From contig JODX01000003.1 of assembly GCA_000719105.1 (NCBI GenBank), positions 1 to 64,000 of the forward strand: 64,000 nucleotides of DNA. The letters are read 5' to 3'. Below, in pieces: positions 18,388-27,213 of this stretch. Below the pieces are notes generated by a model. That model did not search any database. It had not been told where the DNA came from and was given only the letters and a program-made list of their open reading frames with translations. Numbering within the stretch: the first letter of the stretch is position 1; each line of letters starts with the position of its first letter. This DNA is from Streptomyces sclerotialus. GTDB lineage: Bacteria; Actinomycetota; Actinomycetes; Streptomycetales; Streptomycetaceae. The translations under genes were made by a program, and so were the position numbers.

Positions 18388-19706
18388 GCGGCGGACTCTC
18401 CCAGGACGGCGCCGGCGGTTACCGCGTCTGGGCGCCGGCCGGCATCCCCCGGGTGCAGCCGGGCGACGACCTCGCCAAGCTGATCGCCGCGGCCGAGCCG
18501 GGCCTGGCCGACGGGGACGTGCTCCTCGTCACCTCCAAGATCGTGTCCAAGGCGGAGGGACGGATCGTCGAGGCCGCCGACCGGGAGGCCGCCATCGACG
18601 CCGAGACCGTACGGGTCGTGGCGCGCCGCGGCACCCTGCGGATCGTCGAGAACCGGCAGGGCCTGGTGATGGCCGCCGCCGGGGTCGACGCCTCCAACAC
18701 CCCCGCCGGAACCGTGCTCCTGCTCCCGAAGGACCCGGACGCGTCCGCGCGGGCGATCCGGGAAGGGCTGCGGGAGGCCCTCGGTGTCGATGTCGGGGTC
18801 CTGGTCACCGACACCTTCGGGCGGCCGTGGCGGGCGGGCCTGACGGACGTCGCCATCGGCGCCGCGGGCGTGCGCGTGCTGGACGACCTGCGCGGTGGGA
18901 CGGACTCGTACGGCAATCCGCTCGCCGCGACCGTTGTCGCGACCGCCGACGAGCTGGCCGCCGCCGGTGACCTGGTGAAGGGGAAGGCCGCCGGGCGGCC
19001 CGTCGCCGTGGTGCGCGGGCTGGGGCACGTGGTGGCCGAGGACGGCGGCGAGGGGACGCGCGCGATGGTGCGCGGCGCGCGGGACGACATGTTCCGGCTC
19101 GGGACGTCGGAGGCCGTACGGCTGGCGGTGACCCAGCGGCGCACCGTGCGGGCGTTCACCGGCGAGCCCGTCGACCCCGGCGCCGTACGGCGTGCCGTGG
19201 CCGCGGCGGTGACCGCGCCGGCACCGCACCACACCACCCCGTGGCGGTTCGTGCTGCTGGAGTCCGAGGAGTCCCGGACCGGGCTGCTGGACGCGATGCG
19301 GGAGGCGTGGATCGAGGATCTGCGGCGCGACGGCAAGAGCGAGGAGTCCATCGCCAAGCGGGTGCGCCGGGGCGACGTCCTGCGCAACGCGCCGTATCTG
19401 GTGGTGCCCTGTCTCGTCATGGACGGCTCGCACACGTACGGCGACGTGCGGCGGGACGGTGCCGAGCGGGAGATGTTCGTGGTCGCCGCCGGAGCCGGGG
19501 TGCAGAACTTCCTGGTGGCGCTCGCCGGTGAGGGCCTGGGCTCCGCATGGGTGTCGTCGACGATGTTCTGCCGGGACGTCGTACGGCGCGTGCTGGGGCT
19601 GCCGGAGGGCTGGGACCCGATGGGCGCCGTGGCGGTGGGCCGGCCCGCGGAGGACCCCCGGCCGCGGCCCGAGCGCGATGCCGCCGCCTTCATCGAGGTG
19701 CGGTGA
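18384..19706 (+). CDS. fbiB: Bifunctional F420-0:gamma-glutamyl ligase / FMN-dependent reductase
   Basis: 440 residues with two domains. Residues 1 to about 245 are the CofE-like ligase that adds L-glutamates to F420-0 ([27 protein letters not shown]). Residues about 250-440 are a nitroreductase-like FMN domain ([34 protein letters not shown]), which in M. tuberculosis FbiB reduces dehydro-F420-0. Translation starts at TTG 18384, which overlaps the fbiA stop (TTGA) and has AGGAGGT about 8 bases upstream inside fbiA, so the two proteins are coupled. Confidence 0.96.
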   Translation: MSGGLSQDGAGGYRVWAPAGIPRVQPGDDLAKLIAAAEPGLADGDVLLVTSKIVSKAEGRIVEAADREAAIDAETVRVVARRGTLRIVENRQGLVMAAAGVDASNTPAGTVLLLPKDPDASARAIREGLREALGVDVGVLVTDTFGRPWRAGLTDVAIGAAGVRVLDDLRGGTDSYGNPLAATVVATADELAAAGDLVKGKAAGRPVAVVRGLGHVVAEDGGEGTRAMVRGARDDMFRLGTSEAVRLAVTQRRTVRAFTGEPVDPGAVRRAVAAAVTAPAPHHTTPWRFVLLESEESRTGLLDAMREAWIEDLRRDGKSEESIAKRVRRGDVLRNAPYLVVPCLVMDGSHTYGDVRRDGAEREMFVVAAGAGVQNFLVALAGEGLGSAWVSSTMFCRDVVRRVLGLPEGWDPMGAVAVGRPAEDPRPRPERDAAAFIEVR

Positions 19707-19787
19707 GGCATGCTGGAGTGACCGTCTGACGGCCCCACCCGCCCCGGACGGTCCTCCCCGTCCCGTTCGACCCCAGGGATCCCAGCC

Positions 19788-20801
19788 GTGGCAGGACGCT
19801 TTGCGCCCCGGCCCGCGCGCACCACGACGGTGCGCGGCGGGCTCGCCGGTGTGCCCGCGCCCGGCGGCGCGGGCCGCCCGGCCGGCGCCGCCGGGCTGCG
19901 GCGGACCTGGCGGCCCGAGGGGCCGCTCGACCTCGGGCTGGTGCTCGGGCCGCTGCGGCGCGGGCCCCACGATCCGACGGTCCGGCTGACGCCCGACGGG
20001 TCCGTGTGGCGGGCCAGCCGCACCCCGGCGGGGCCGGGGACGCTGCGGGTCGCGCTGCGCGGCGGGACGGCGCAGGCCGAGGCGTGGGGGCCGGGGGCCG
20101 GCTGGCTGCTGGAGCAGCTGCCCGCGATGCTGGGCGCGTTCGACGACCCGTCCGCCTTCGAGCCGCGGCACCGGCTCCTCGCACTGACCCGGCAGCGGCG
20201 GCCCGGGCTGCGGCTGACGCGGACCGGTCTGGTGCTGGAGTCGCTGATCCCGTCGGTCCTGGAGCAGAAGGTCACATCGGTCGAGGCGTACCGGTCCTGG
20301 CGACTGCTCGTGCGGAAGTTCGGCGAGCCGGCGCCGGGGCCCGTGCCGGAGCCGATGCACGTGATGCCGGACGCCCGGACCTGGGCGCTGATCCCGTCGT
20401 GGGAGTGGCATCAGGCCGGGGTCGACGCCAAGCGGGCGTCGACGATCCTGCGGGCCGTACGGGTCGCCGCGCGGCTGGAGGAGGCCGTGCGGATGGCGCC
20501 GCCGGAGGCACAGGCGCGGCTGCAGGTCGTGCCGGGCATCGGGCCGTGGACGTCGGCGGAGACCGTGCAGCGCAGTCATGGCGCGGCGGACGCGGTGACG
20601 GTCGGCGATCTGCATCTGCCGGGCATCGTGGGCTACGCGCTGGCGGGTGACCGGGAGGCCGACGACGCGGCGATGCTGTCGCTGCTGGAGCCGTACGCGG
20701 GGCAGCGGCACCGGGCGGCCCGGCTGATCCTGCTGTCCGGGCGGACGCCGCCGCGGCACGGCCCGCGGATGTCGGTGGGCACCATCTGGCAGCACAGATA
20801 G
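19788..20801 (+). CDS. DNA-3-methyladenine glycosylase II family (AlkA-like HhH-GPD protein)
   Basis: 337 residues. The helix-hairpin-helix/GPD region is LQVVPGIGPWTSAETVQRSHGAADAVTVGDLHLP, in which the aspartate of the last block is the catalytic position. An LEQKVTSVEAYRSW helix precedes it. It should excise alkylated bases from DNA in base-excision repair. The N-terminal 60 residues are Arg/Gly/Pro-rich and variable. I use the GTG at 19788; the fbiB stop is 82 bases upstream. It ends at a bidirectional hairpin. Confidence 0.88.
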   Translation: MAGRFAPRPARTTTVRGGLAGVPAPGGAGRPAGAAGLRRTWRPEGPLDLGLVLGPLRRGPHDPTVRLTPDGSVWRASRTPAGPGTLRVALRGGTAQAEAWGPGAGWLLEQLPAMLGAFDDPSAFEPRHRLLALTRQRRPGLRLTRTGLVLESLIPSVLEQKVTSVEAYRSWRLLVRKFGEPAPGPVPEPMHVMPDARTWALIPSWEWHQAGVDAKRASTILRAVRVAARLEEAVRMAPPEAQARLQVVPGIGPWTSAETVQRSHGAADAVTVGDLHLPGIVGYALAGDREADDAAMLSLLEPYAGQRHRAARLILLSGRTPPRHGPRMSVGTIWQHR

Positions 20802-20823
20802 GTACCCGCCGGGTACAGGGGAG

Positions 20824-20847
20824 GTGACCGGTCGGACGACCGGTCAC
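20824..20847. terminator. Bidirectional terminator hairpin
   Basis: GTGACCGGTC (20824-20833) and its complement at 20838-20847 form a 10-bp stem with a 4-nt loop. A smaller GTACCC/GGGTAC hairpin lies just before it at 20802-20816. Both sit between the convergent glycosylase and nucleotidyltransferase genes. Confidence 0.75.
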
Positions 20848-20869
20848 TCGCGTCCGGTGGTGCCCCCGC

Positions 20870-21952
20870 TCACTGGTCCGACGAGAACCGCACCGCCGCC
20901 GTCGGGATCTTCGCGTCGCACCACACCCGTACGCCGTCCCGGAGCTCGTTGTCCGCCCCGATGACCGCGCCGTCGCCGATCACCGCGCCACTGAGGACGG
21001 AGCGGCGGCCGATGCGGGCCCGTGCGCCGATCAGCGAGTCCGTGATGACCGCGCCCGGCTCGACGACCGCGCCCGCCATGACCGTGCTGCCCGTCAGCCG
21101 TGCGCCCTCGCCGACGAACGCGCCCTCGCCGACCACCGTGCCCCCGGTCAGCTTGGCGTCGCCCGCGACCATGGCCGTGGGCAGGATCAGCCGGTCGCCG
21201 CAGCGGCCGGGGACCGCCGGGGACGGGGCGCGGCCGAGGACGAGGTCCGCGGAGCCCCGGACGAACGCCGCCGGGGTGCCGAGGTCGAGCCAGTAGGTGG
21301 AGTCGACCATGCCCTGGAGGTGGGCGCCGGCCGCCAGCAGGTCCGGGAAGGTCTCCCGTTCGACCGAGACCGCGCGGCCCACCGGGATCGTGTCGATGAC
21401 CGAGCGGCGGAAGACGTACGCGCCCGCGTTGATCTGGTCGGTGACGATCTCCTCGGGGGTCTGCGGCTTCTCCAGGAACGCCGTGACCCGGCCCGTCGCG
21501 TCCGTGGGCACCAGGCCGTACGCGCGCGGGTCGGTGACCCTCGTCAGGTGCAGGGACACGTCCGCGCCCGTCGAGCGGTGGGTCGCCACCAGCGCCTCGA
21601 TGTCCAGGCCGGTGAGGATGTCGCCGTTGAAGATCAGGACCGGCTCGTCGGGGCCCGAGTGCAGACGCGACGCGACGTTGCGGATGGCACCCCCGGTGCC
21701 GAGGGGCTCCTCCTCGGTGACGTACTCCAGGTGGAGGCCCAGCGACGAGCCGTCGCCGAAGTAGGGCTCGAAGACCTCGGCCAGGTACGACGTGGCGAGC
21801 ACGATGTGCTCGACACCCGCCGCTTTCGCCCGCGCCAGTTGGTGCGTGAGGAAGGGGACTCCGGCCGCCGGGACCATGGGCTTCGGCGTGTGCACCGTGA
21901 GCGGGCGCAGCCTGGTGCCTTTGCCGCCGACCAGGAGAATCGCTTCTGTCAC
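20870..21952 (-). CDS. Sugar-1-phosphate nucleotidyltransferase (probable mannose-1-phosphate guanylyltransferase)
   Basis: 360 residues. The N-terminal nucleotidyltransferase domain has the LVGGKGTRLRPLTVHTPKPM signature, GTGGAIRN and FNGDIL (metal aspartate). The C-terminal 110 residues form a left-handed beta-helix of hexapeptide repeats (VVGEGAFVGEGARLTGSTV and similar). It sits near fbiAB, as manC (Rv3264c) does in M. tuberculosis, so GDP-mannose synthesis is the best guess, in line with manA/manB in the same window; a glucose-1-phosphate substrate is possible. It starts at GTG 21952 with a weak ribosome site. Confidence 0.87.
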   Translation of the reverse strand: MTEAILLVGGKGTRLRPLTVHTPKPMVPAAGVPFLTHQLARAKAAGVEHIVLATSYLAEVFEPYFGDGSSLGLHLEYVTEEEPLGTGGAIRNVASRLHSGPDEPVLIFNGDILTGLDIEALVATHRSTGADVSLHLTRVTDPRAYGLVPTDATGRVTAFLEKPQTPEEIVTDQINAGAYVFRRSVIDTIPVGRAVSVERETFPDLLAAGAHLQGMVDSTYWLDLGTPAAFVRGSADLVLGRAPSPAVPGRCGDRLILPTAMVAGDAKLTGGTVVGEGAFVGEGARLTGSTVMAGAVVEPGAVITDSLIGARARIGRRSVLSGAVIGDGAVIGADNELRDGVRVWCDAKIPTAAVRFSSDQ

Positions 21953-22153
21953 CTGTTGTCTCTGCTTCCTGATGGGACCGGCCGAAGGTGGTTCGGCCGG
22001 CCAGTGTATGCAGACCGTTCGATGGGCCTTCGATGGCAGTGCGGGGGTCCGTCGATGGCTTGGTGCGGTGTGGAGTTGTGGGGGTGGAGCGGTGCCGAGG
22101 CCGACCGCGGGGCGGCCGTCCGGGCGGCCGTCGCGCGACGGCCGTGCACCGGG

Positions 22154-23623
22154 CTACCGCCCCTGGTAGTGCGCCGCCGTGCGGCGGGCCTTGCCGAGCT
22201 TGCCGTAGAGGTGGCGTCCCGGGCACTCGGTGAGAAAGCCGTCCCTATGCCCGGAGATGACGTTCAGTCGTACCTTCTTACCTTTTCGGTAGAGATTGCC
22301 ACCCCCGGACGTCAGGTATGTCTTGCCACGCGGGTTGGCTCCGTAAAGTCCGAGCTTCCAGGCCGTGAGTTTCGCGATCGCCTTGACCGCCCTGGTGGGG
22401 GGCTTGGCGCTGCCGTAGCTGCCGAGCACGGCGATGCCCATGCTGTTCGAGTTGAAACCGAGGGTGTGCGCGCCCATGACCGCTCTGGCCACACCGCCCG
22501 CGCGGCCTTCGTAGATGGTTCCGCACTTGTCGACGAGGAAGTTGTAGCCGATGTCCCGCCAGCCGCTGCTCACGACGTGGTAGCGGTAGATACTGCGGAT
22601 GAGCGAGGGGGCCTGTGCGCAGCGGTACTTGTTGCCGGACGCCGTGTGGTGCACGAAGGCCGCCTTGACCTTCTTGGTGTAGCGGAAACCGCTCTCCCGC
22701 AGCCCTTCGTCGGCGCCCCAGCCGCGGCGCGTGATGATACGGGGGCGCGGCCCGATGTACGGCTTCGCTCCGGGCAGCGACCCGGCGACCTGGTCGATCG
22801 TCGCGCGGCGGGACAGCGCCGGGAGCTCGCCGGCGCCCTGCGGCGTGAGGTCGGTGCCGACGCCGGCCGCGGCGGCCTCGGGTCCCGGCGCGCCGAGGTG
22901 CGGGGCGCCCGCGGGGCGGACGCCGCCGGACGGCGGCTCGGCACCGGGGTCGACGAGCTCCAGGCTCAGCCCCGCGGGGAACTCTTCGGGGAACTCCTGA
23001 CCGCCGGCGGCTTCCGTACGGTGCCGCCGCGGTGCGCGGATCCGCACCTCGACGCCGTCGGAGTCACCCACCCAGAGCGGGGCCGTGGAGCCGCGCACCC
23101 GGCCGGAGACGCGCTCGTCGGTGTCCGGGTCCGGTGCGTGCTCGCGGTGGTGGGTCTCGACGTCCTGCCAGCCGGACCACCGGGCCGTGTCGGTCGCACG
23201 GGTACGGACCTGGACGCGGCCGTGCAGTTCGGCGTCCGGGTCGTCCCAGACGACACCGGCCAGCGAGAACGGCCGTACGGTCCGGCGCTCGAGGCCGCGC
23301 TCGGCGACGGGCGGCCCGGCCGCGCGGTCGGTGTCCGGCCCGCCGCCGCTGTACCCGGCCACGCTGTATCTGCCGGCGCTGTACCCGCCGTCACCGAGCC
23401 CGCTGTCGCCGCCGGCCGCATCGCCGGCCGCGTCGCCGGTGACGGCCGTACGGTGACCGCCGGACCCGGCGAGCGGGCCGAGCGGGATCGACTGGGTGGC
23501 ACCGGGAACGGACGCCCCCTCGGCCGCCGGCGCCCGGGGCGCGGCCGAGGCGGTGAGGACCAGCGGCAGGGACAGGGCCGCAGCGCACGTGACGCCGATC
23601 GAGGATGACAGAAGTCGTCGCAT
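22154..23623 (-). CDS. Secreted N-acetylmuramoyl-L-alanine amidase / peptidoglycan recognition domain protein
   Basis: About 489 residues with a signal peptide (MRRLLSSSIGVTCAAALSLP). A long Gly/Ala-rich and beta-type middle follows (for example VQVRTRATDTARWSGWQDVE), then a C-terminal PGRP/amidase_2 domain. In that domain FVHHTASGN gives the first zinc histidine and ISGHRDGFLTECPGRHLY gives the second histidine and the cysteine ligand. It should cleave the bond between muramic acid and the stem peptide. ATG 23623 is chosen because the signal peptide begins there; ATG 23641 (MSKIDG) is six codons upstream. Neither has a clear ribosome site. Confidence 0.88.
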   Translation of the reverse strand: MRRLLSSSIGVTCAAALSLPLVLTASAAPRAPAAEGASVPGATQSIPLGPLAGSGGHRTAVTGDAAGDAAGGDSGLGDGGYSAGRYSVAGYSGGGPDTDRAAGPPVAERGLERRTVRPFSLAGVVWDDPDAELHGRVQVRTRATDTARWSGWQDVETHHREHAPDPDTDERVSGRVRGSTAPLWVGDSDGVEVRIRAPRRHRTEAAGGQEFPEEFPAGLSLELVDPGAEPPSGGVRPAGAPHLGAPGPEAAAAGVGTDLTPQGAGELPALSRRATIDQVAGSLPGAKPYIGPRPRIITRRGWGADEGLRESGFRYTKKVKAAFVHHTASGNKYRCAQAPSLIRSIYRYHVVSSGWRDIGYNFLVDKCGTIYEGRAGGVARAVMGAHTLGFNSNSMGIAVLGSYGSAKPPTRAVKAIAKLTAWKLGLYGANPRGKTYLTSGGGNLYRKGKKVRLNVISGHRDGFLTECPGRHLYGKLGKARRTAAHYQGR

Positions 23624-23645
23624 GCCATCGATCTTGGACATAATC

Positions 23646-23659
23646 AGACATACATGTCT
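23646..23659. promoter_or_regulatory. AT-rich palindrome in the amidase / TIGR03089 divergent promoter region
   Basis: AGACAT-AC-ATGTCT is a perfect inverted repeat in an unusually AT-rich island, 4-22 bases upstream of the two possible amidase starts and 103 bases upstream of the divergent TIGR03089 gene. It looks like an operator. Confidence 0.5.
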
Positions 23660-23761
23660 ATTTGGGGTTTGACGGCTCGTCGGGCGCGTTCGGCCGAACC
23701 GGTGGCCCCGCCACCCGGCCCGCGCCGCCCGCCACGGCCGTCCCCGCGTACTCTTGCGCGC

Positions 23762-24514
23762 GTGAACGCCACCGACCGCACCCCTGCCGACCTGCTGCGA
23801 TCCGCGCTGGCCGCGGACCCCGCGCGCCCCCTGGTGACCTTCTACGACGACGCCACGGGCGAACGTGTCGAACTCTCCGTGGCCACCTTCGCCAATTGGG
23901 TGGCCAAGACCGCCAACCTGCTTCAGGACGGGCTCTCCGCCGAGCCCGGCGACCGGGTCGCACTTCTGCTGCCGGCGCACTGGCAGACGGCGGTATGGCT
24001 GCTCGCGTGTTCGTCGGTGGGCCTGATCGCGGACGTCGCGGGCGATCCCGGGTCGGCCGACATCGTGGTCAGCGGCCCCGACACGCTGGACGCGGCCCGC
24101 GCCTGCTCCGGCGAGCGCATCGCGCTGGCGCTGCGCCCGCTCGGCGGCCGCTTCCCGCAGCCGCCCGAGGGCTTCGTCGACTACGCGGTCGAGGTGCCGG
24201 GCCAGGGCGACCGCTTCGTGCCGTACGCACCGGTCGACCCGGAGGAGCCCGCGCTGATCGTCGCCGGGCGCGGGTTCACCGGCGCCGAGGTGGTGGAGCG
24301 GGCCCGGGCGGAGGCTCCGTCGCTCGGCCTGACGGGCCCCGGGTCCCGGCTGCTGTCGGGTCTGCCGTACGACACCTGGGAGGGGCTGAGCGCCGGGCTG
24401 TACGCACCGCTCGCCACCGGGAGCTCCGTGGTGCTGTGCCGGCACCTGGACCGGCTGGGCGAAGAGGGGCTGGCACGGCGGATCGAGGCGGAACGGGTGT
24501 CCGCTACGCGCTAG
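23762..24514 (+). CDS. TIGR03089 family protein
   Basis: 250 residues, an actinobacterial family corresponding to Rv3268. It resembles only the N-terminal part of AMP-forming acyl-CoA synthetases (TFANWVAKTANLLQDGL, PGDRVALLLPAHWQTAVWLLAC) and lacks the P-loop-like adenylation motif and C-terminal domain, so it is unlikely to be an active ligase. The GTG at 23762 fits the usual N-terminus (NATDRTPADLLRSAL). It lies upstream of the LCP gene on the same strand after a 529-base gap. Function unknown. Confidence 0.85.
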   Translation: MNATDRTPADLLRSALAADPARPLVTFYDDATGERVELSVATFANWVAKTANLLQDGLSAEPGDRVALLLPAHWQTAVWLLACSSVGLIADVAGDPGSADIVVSGPDTLDAARACSGERIALALRPLGGRFPQPPEGFVDYAVEVPGQGDRFVPYAPVDPEEPALIVAGRGFTGAEVVERARAEAPSLGLTGPGSRLLSGLPYDTWEGLSAGLYAPLATGSSVVLCRHLDRLGEEGLARRIEAERVSATR

Positions 24515-25043
24515 CGCTCCGGGGTGATTCTTCCGGAGGGATCCCTCGACGGAACTTCACAGGAAGCCCTGAGGAAATCCCGCACGGAGAGCCGCAATGC
24601 GGTGACGGTGGGAAACGGCGTAGACACCGATTTTCCCACCGAACCGCACAGAGAACCGAACGGGCATGCGTACGATCATCCCGTTTCAGGTGCGGGCCGT
24701 AGCCATCCGGGCACGCACGGCAAGTGGCCCGGCCGGGAAATGACCCGATCTCCTCCGCGAACCCCGGACACCCCCCGCCCGTTTTCCACGGGCACATGGC
24801 CACCGTGACCGCCCGCAGGTAAACCGCACGTCAACAGACGGAAGAAAAGCACCAAGAAATGGGCGGATTGCCCAGTTGTAGGGACGTGGAATTTGTCACC
24901 GGCGTCGCTTGACACCTAATCGGGCGGATAGTGTGAGCGATCCGGTGTGGCAGGCCTCCTGGTCGCGCACCACTTGCACGAGACCCGAGCGCCTCTTGAG
25001 GGGGGAAGGCGCCGCGTGGCCCCGACGGAGGAATCGGACAACC
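24515..25043. other. Intergenic region before the first LCP gene
   Basis: 529 bases. It contains a hairpin at 24607-24640, an AGGGATCCCT palindrome near 24537, and a TTGACA at about 24910 followed 17 bases later by TGTGAG, a candidate promoter for the LCP gene with a leader over 90 nt. The open frame continues upstream of the chosen LCP start, but its sequence there has no family character. Confidence 0.45.
24607..24640 (+). terminator. Hairpin downstream of TIGR03089
   Basis: GGTGGGAAA (24607-24615) pairs perfectly with TTTCCCACC (24632-24640) around a 16-nt loop, 92 bases after the TIGR03089 stop. It may be a terminator or a leader element. Confidence 0.45.
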
Positions 25044-26849
25044 GTGGACGCGCAAGGCCGTGGGCGGGCGGACGACATCGATCCCGCAGACCAGTGGGTG
25101 CTCAACCCGAACACCGGCGAATACGAATTGCGACTGGGCCCTTCCGCTCCGCAGTCGGCGATGCAGTCGGGGGTGCCGAGGCCGCGGAACGCCGGCAGGC
25201 GCGCCCCGGGGGCACGGACCGCTGCGCCGCACGCCGGGAGCGCGCAGGCCGCGGCAGCCCCGGCCGCGGGGTCCCGTACCCGCTCCGCGCCCGCCGCGCC
25301 GGGCACCCGGGAGATGCCCGAGGTGGTGCCGGGCCCGCGGCGCCGCCGGGGAGCGCCCGCGGAGCCGCCGCCGGGACGCCGCCGTACGAAGCAGAAGAAG
25401 TCCAAGGGCAGGAAGGTTCTGGTCTGGACGGGCGGCTCGCTGGCCTTCCTGCTGGTCGGCGTGAGCGCCGCGGGCTACCTGTACTACCAGCACCTCAACG
25501 ACAACATCACGGCCGTCTCCGACGACGGCGCGGGCACCGGTGGCTTCAGCAAGGACGAAGCGATCAACATCCTGGTGATCGGCACCGACAAGCGCAGCGG
25601 CAAGGGCAACACGGGCTACGGCGACAACGGCAGCGTCGGTCACGCGGACACCACGATCCTGCTGCACGTCTCCAAGGACCGGACGAACGCGACCGCGATG
25701 AGCATCCCGCGGGACATGATCGTGGACATCCCCGACTGCCCGACCACCCAGGAGGACGGCAGCACGAAGAACATCGGGGGAACGGCGAGCACCCGCTTCA
25801 ACGAGAGCCTCGGCCAGGAGGGCCGTACGCCGAGCTGCACGATGCGGACCGTCAAGGAGCTGACCGGGATCACGCCCGACCACTTCATGGTGGCGGACTT
25901 CAACGCGGTGAAGACACTGTCGACCGCGGTGGGCGGCGTCGAGGTGTGCCTGGAGAAGGACATCAACGACTCGAAGTCCCATCTGAACCTGACCGCGGGC
26001 AAGCACACCATCATGGGCGACGACGCGCTGGCCTTCGTGCGGACCCGGTACTCGGTCGGCCTCGGCAGCGACCTGAGCCGGATCGAGCTCCAGCAGCAGT
26101 TCCTCAGCTCGCTGATGCGCCAGGTGAAGTCGGACGACACGCTCACCAACCCGAAGAAGCTGCTCGCGCTCGCCGAGGCCGGCACCAAGGCGCTGACCGT
26201 CGACGAGAAGATCGCGGACATCAAGAAGCTGGCCTCGCTCGCGCAGGAGATCGGCAGGGTCAACACCAAGAACCTGACGTTCACGACCGTGCCGGTGGAC
26301 GACAACCCCGACGACGCGGCGACCGTGCTGATGAACGAGACCAAAGCCGAGAAGCTGTTCCGCACCGTCCGCGGTGACGTCTCGCTGACCGAGGTGAAGA
26401 AGAAGGAAGCCGCGGCGGCCAAGGAGAAGGAGGCCGCGAAGCTCAAGGGCACGCGCGCCGAGGCCTCCGAGGTCCGGGTGAACATCTACAACGGCGGCGC
26501 CGAGAGCGGCAGCGCGTCGGAGACCCTCACCTGGCTGCAGAACGAGGAGGGCGTCACCAAGTCCAGCCAGCTCGGCAACGCCGAGAAGGACCTGGCGAAG
26601 ACGACCCTCGCGTACGACCCCGACCAGGCCGACCAGGCGCGCAAGCTGGCCGACCTGATGGGCCTTTCCGCATCGGCGCTGAAGCCCGCCGAGGGCGGCA
26701 GCGAGACCAACTCCCAGGGCCTGCCGGCGATGGTGCTGACCCTGGGCAAGGACTTCGCAGGCGCCGGGGTGCCGCTGAGCGGGGCCGCGGCGGCGACGGA
26801 CTTGGACGTCCAGAAGGCCACGGCGGACAAGCAGGTCTGCGCCAGCTGA
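25044..26849 (+). CDS. LytR-CpsA-Psr (LCP) family cell-wall glycopolymer ligase with LytR_C domain
   Basis: 601 residues. An Arg/Pro/Ala-rich cytoplasmic N-terminus is followed by one membrane helix (about 123-147) and then the LCP domain with ILVIGTDKR, ATAMSIPRDMIVDIP, and FVRTRYSVGLGSDLSRIELQQQFL, the arginines of which bind the lipid pyrophosphate. From about residue 476 comes a LytR_C domain (VRVNIYNGGAESG). LCP enzymes move anionic glycopolymers from lipid carriers onto peptidoglycan at the outer membrane face. I choose the GTG at 25044 (DAQGRGRADDIDPADQW), with GGAGG 12 bases ahead. Confidence 0.92.
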   Translation: MDAQGRGRADDIDPADQWVLNPNTGEYELRLGPSAPQSAMQSGVPRPRNAGRRAPGARTAAPHAGSAQAAAAPAAGSRTRSAPAAPGTREMPEVVPGPRRRRGAPAEPPPGRRRTKQKKSKGRKVLVWTGGSLAFLLVGVSAAGYLYYQHLNDNITAVSDDGAGTGGFSKDEAINILVIGTDKRSGKGNTGYGDNGSVGHADTTILLHVSKDRTNATAMSIPRDMIVDIPDCPTTQEDGSTKNIGGTASTRFNESLGQEGRTPSCTMRTVKELTGITPDHFMVADFNAVKTLSTAVGGVEVCLEKDINDSKSHLNLTAGKHTIMGDDALAFVRTRYSVGLGSDLSRIELQQQFLSSLMRQVKSDDTLTNPKKLLALAEAGTKALTVDEKIADIKKLASLAQEIGRVNTKNLTFTTVPVDDNPDDAATVLMNETKAEKLFRTVRGDVSLTEVKKKEAAAAKEKEAAKLKGTRAEASEVRVNIYNGGAESGSASETLTWLQNEEGVTKSSQLGNAEKDLAKTTLAYDPDQADQARKLADLMGLSASALKPAEGGSETNSQGLPAMVLTLGKDFAGAGVPLSGAAAATDLDVQKATADKQVCAS

Positions 26850-27213
26850 CGAACGGCGAACAGCTGACGGCCTGAGGCGTTCCTCATGCGTCCGCCGGTG
26901 TGCGGAGGTGTCCGCGCCGGGCACGGTGGTATCCCCCGGGGGGTACCCGCGTGTCCGGCGCGGCCGTGTGACGCGGGTGGGCGAGGCGGGCGGACAAGGC
27001 GGGTGAACGACGCGCGGTCCGGGGCGGGCCGGTACCGCGCACAGGGCCGTAGCGGACGCGGGAAGGCATCCGGGCGGTCATCGGAACGCGTCATCGGGAT
27101 GGGGCCTATGACGCGTTCAACAGAGAACGAGTACATCCGAGTCGGGGTCTCGACAGTCCAACAGGGCACGGGGGCTTTCCCGTTCGGCGAGCAGGGTGGG
27201 GAAGGGCAGGGAG
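26850..27213. other. Intergenic region between the first two LCP genes
   Basis: 364 bases. It holds the large hairpin at 26912-26963 and a short GAGG/CCTC stem before it, then GC-rich DNA without a confident promoter. There is no ORF with codon bias of its own. Confidence 0.45.
26912..26963 (+). terminator. Large two-part hairpin between LCP genes
   Basis: Outer arms 26912-26925 and 26950-26963 (14 pairs, one G-U) enclose a near-perfect 20-base palindrome at 26928-26947 (GGTATCCCCC/GGGGGGTACC). The structure is 62 bases after the LCP stop and is the likely terminator of that gene. Confidence 0.7.

Noticed and set aside
24909..25043. Longer N-terminus for the first LCP protein
   Set aside because: The 45 extra residues have no family character, and the GTG at 25044 has a GGAGG site and the expected N-terminal sequence.
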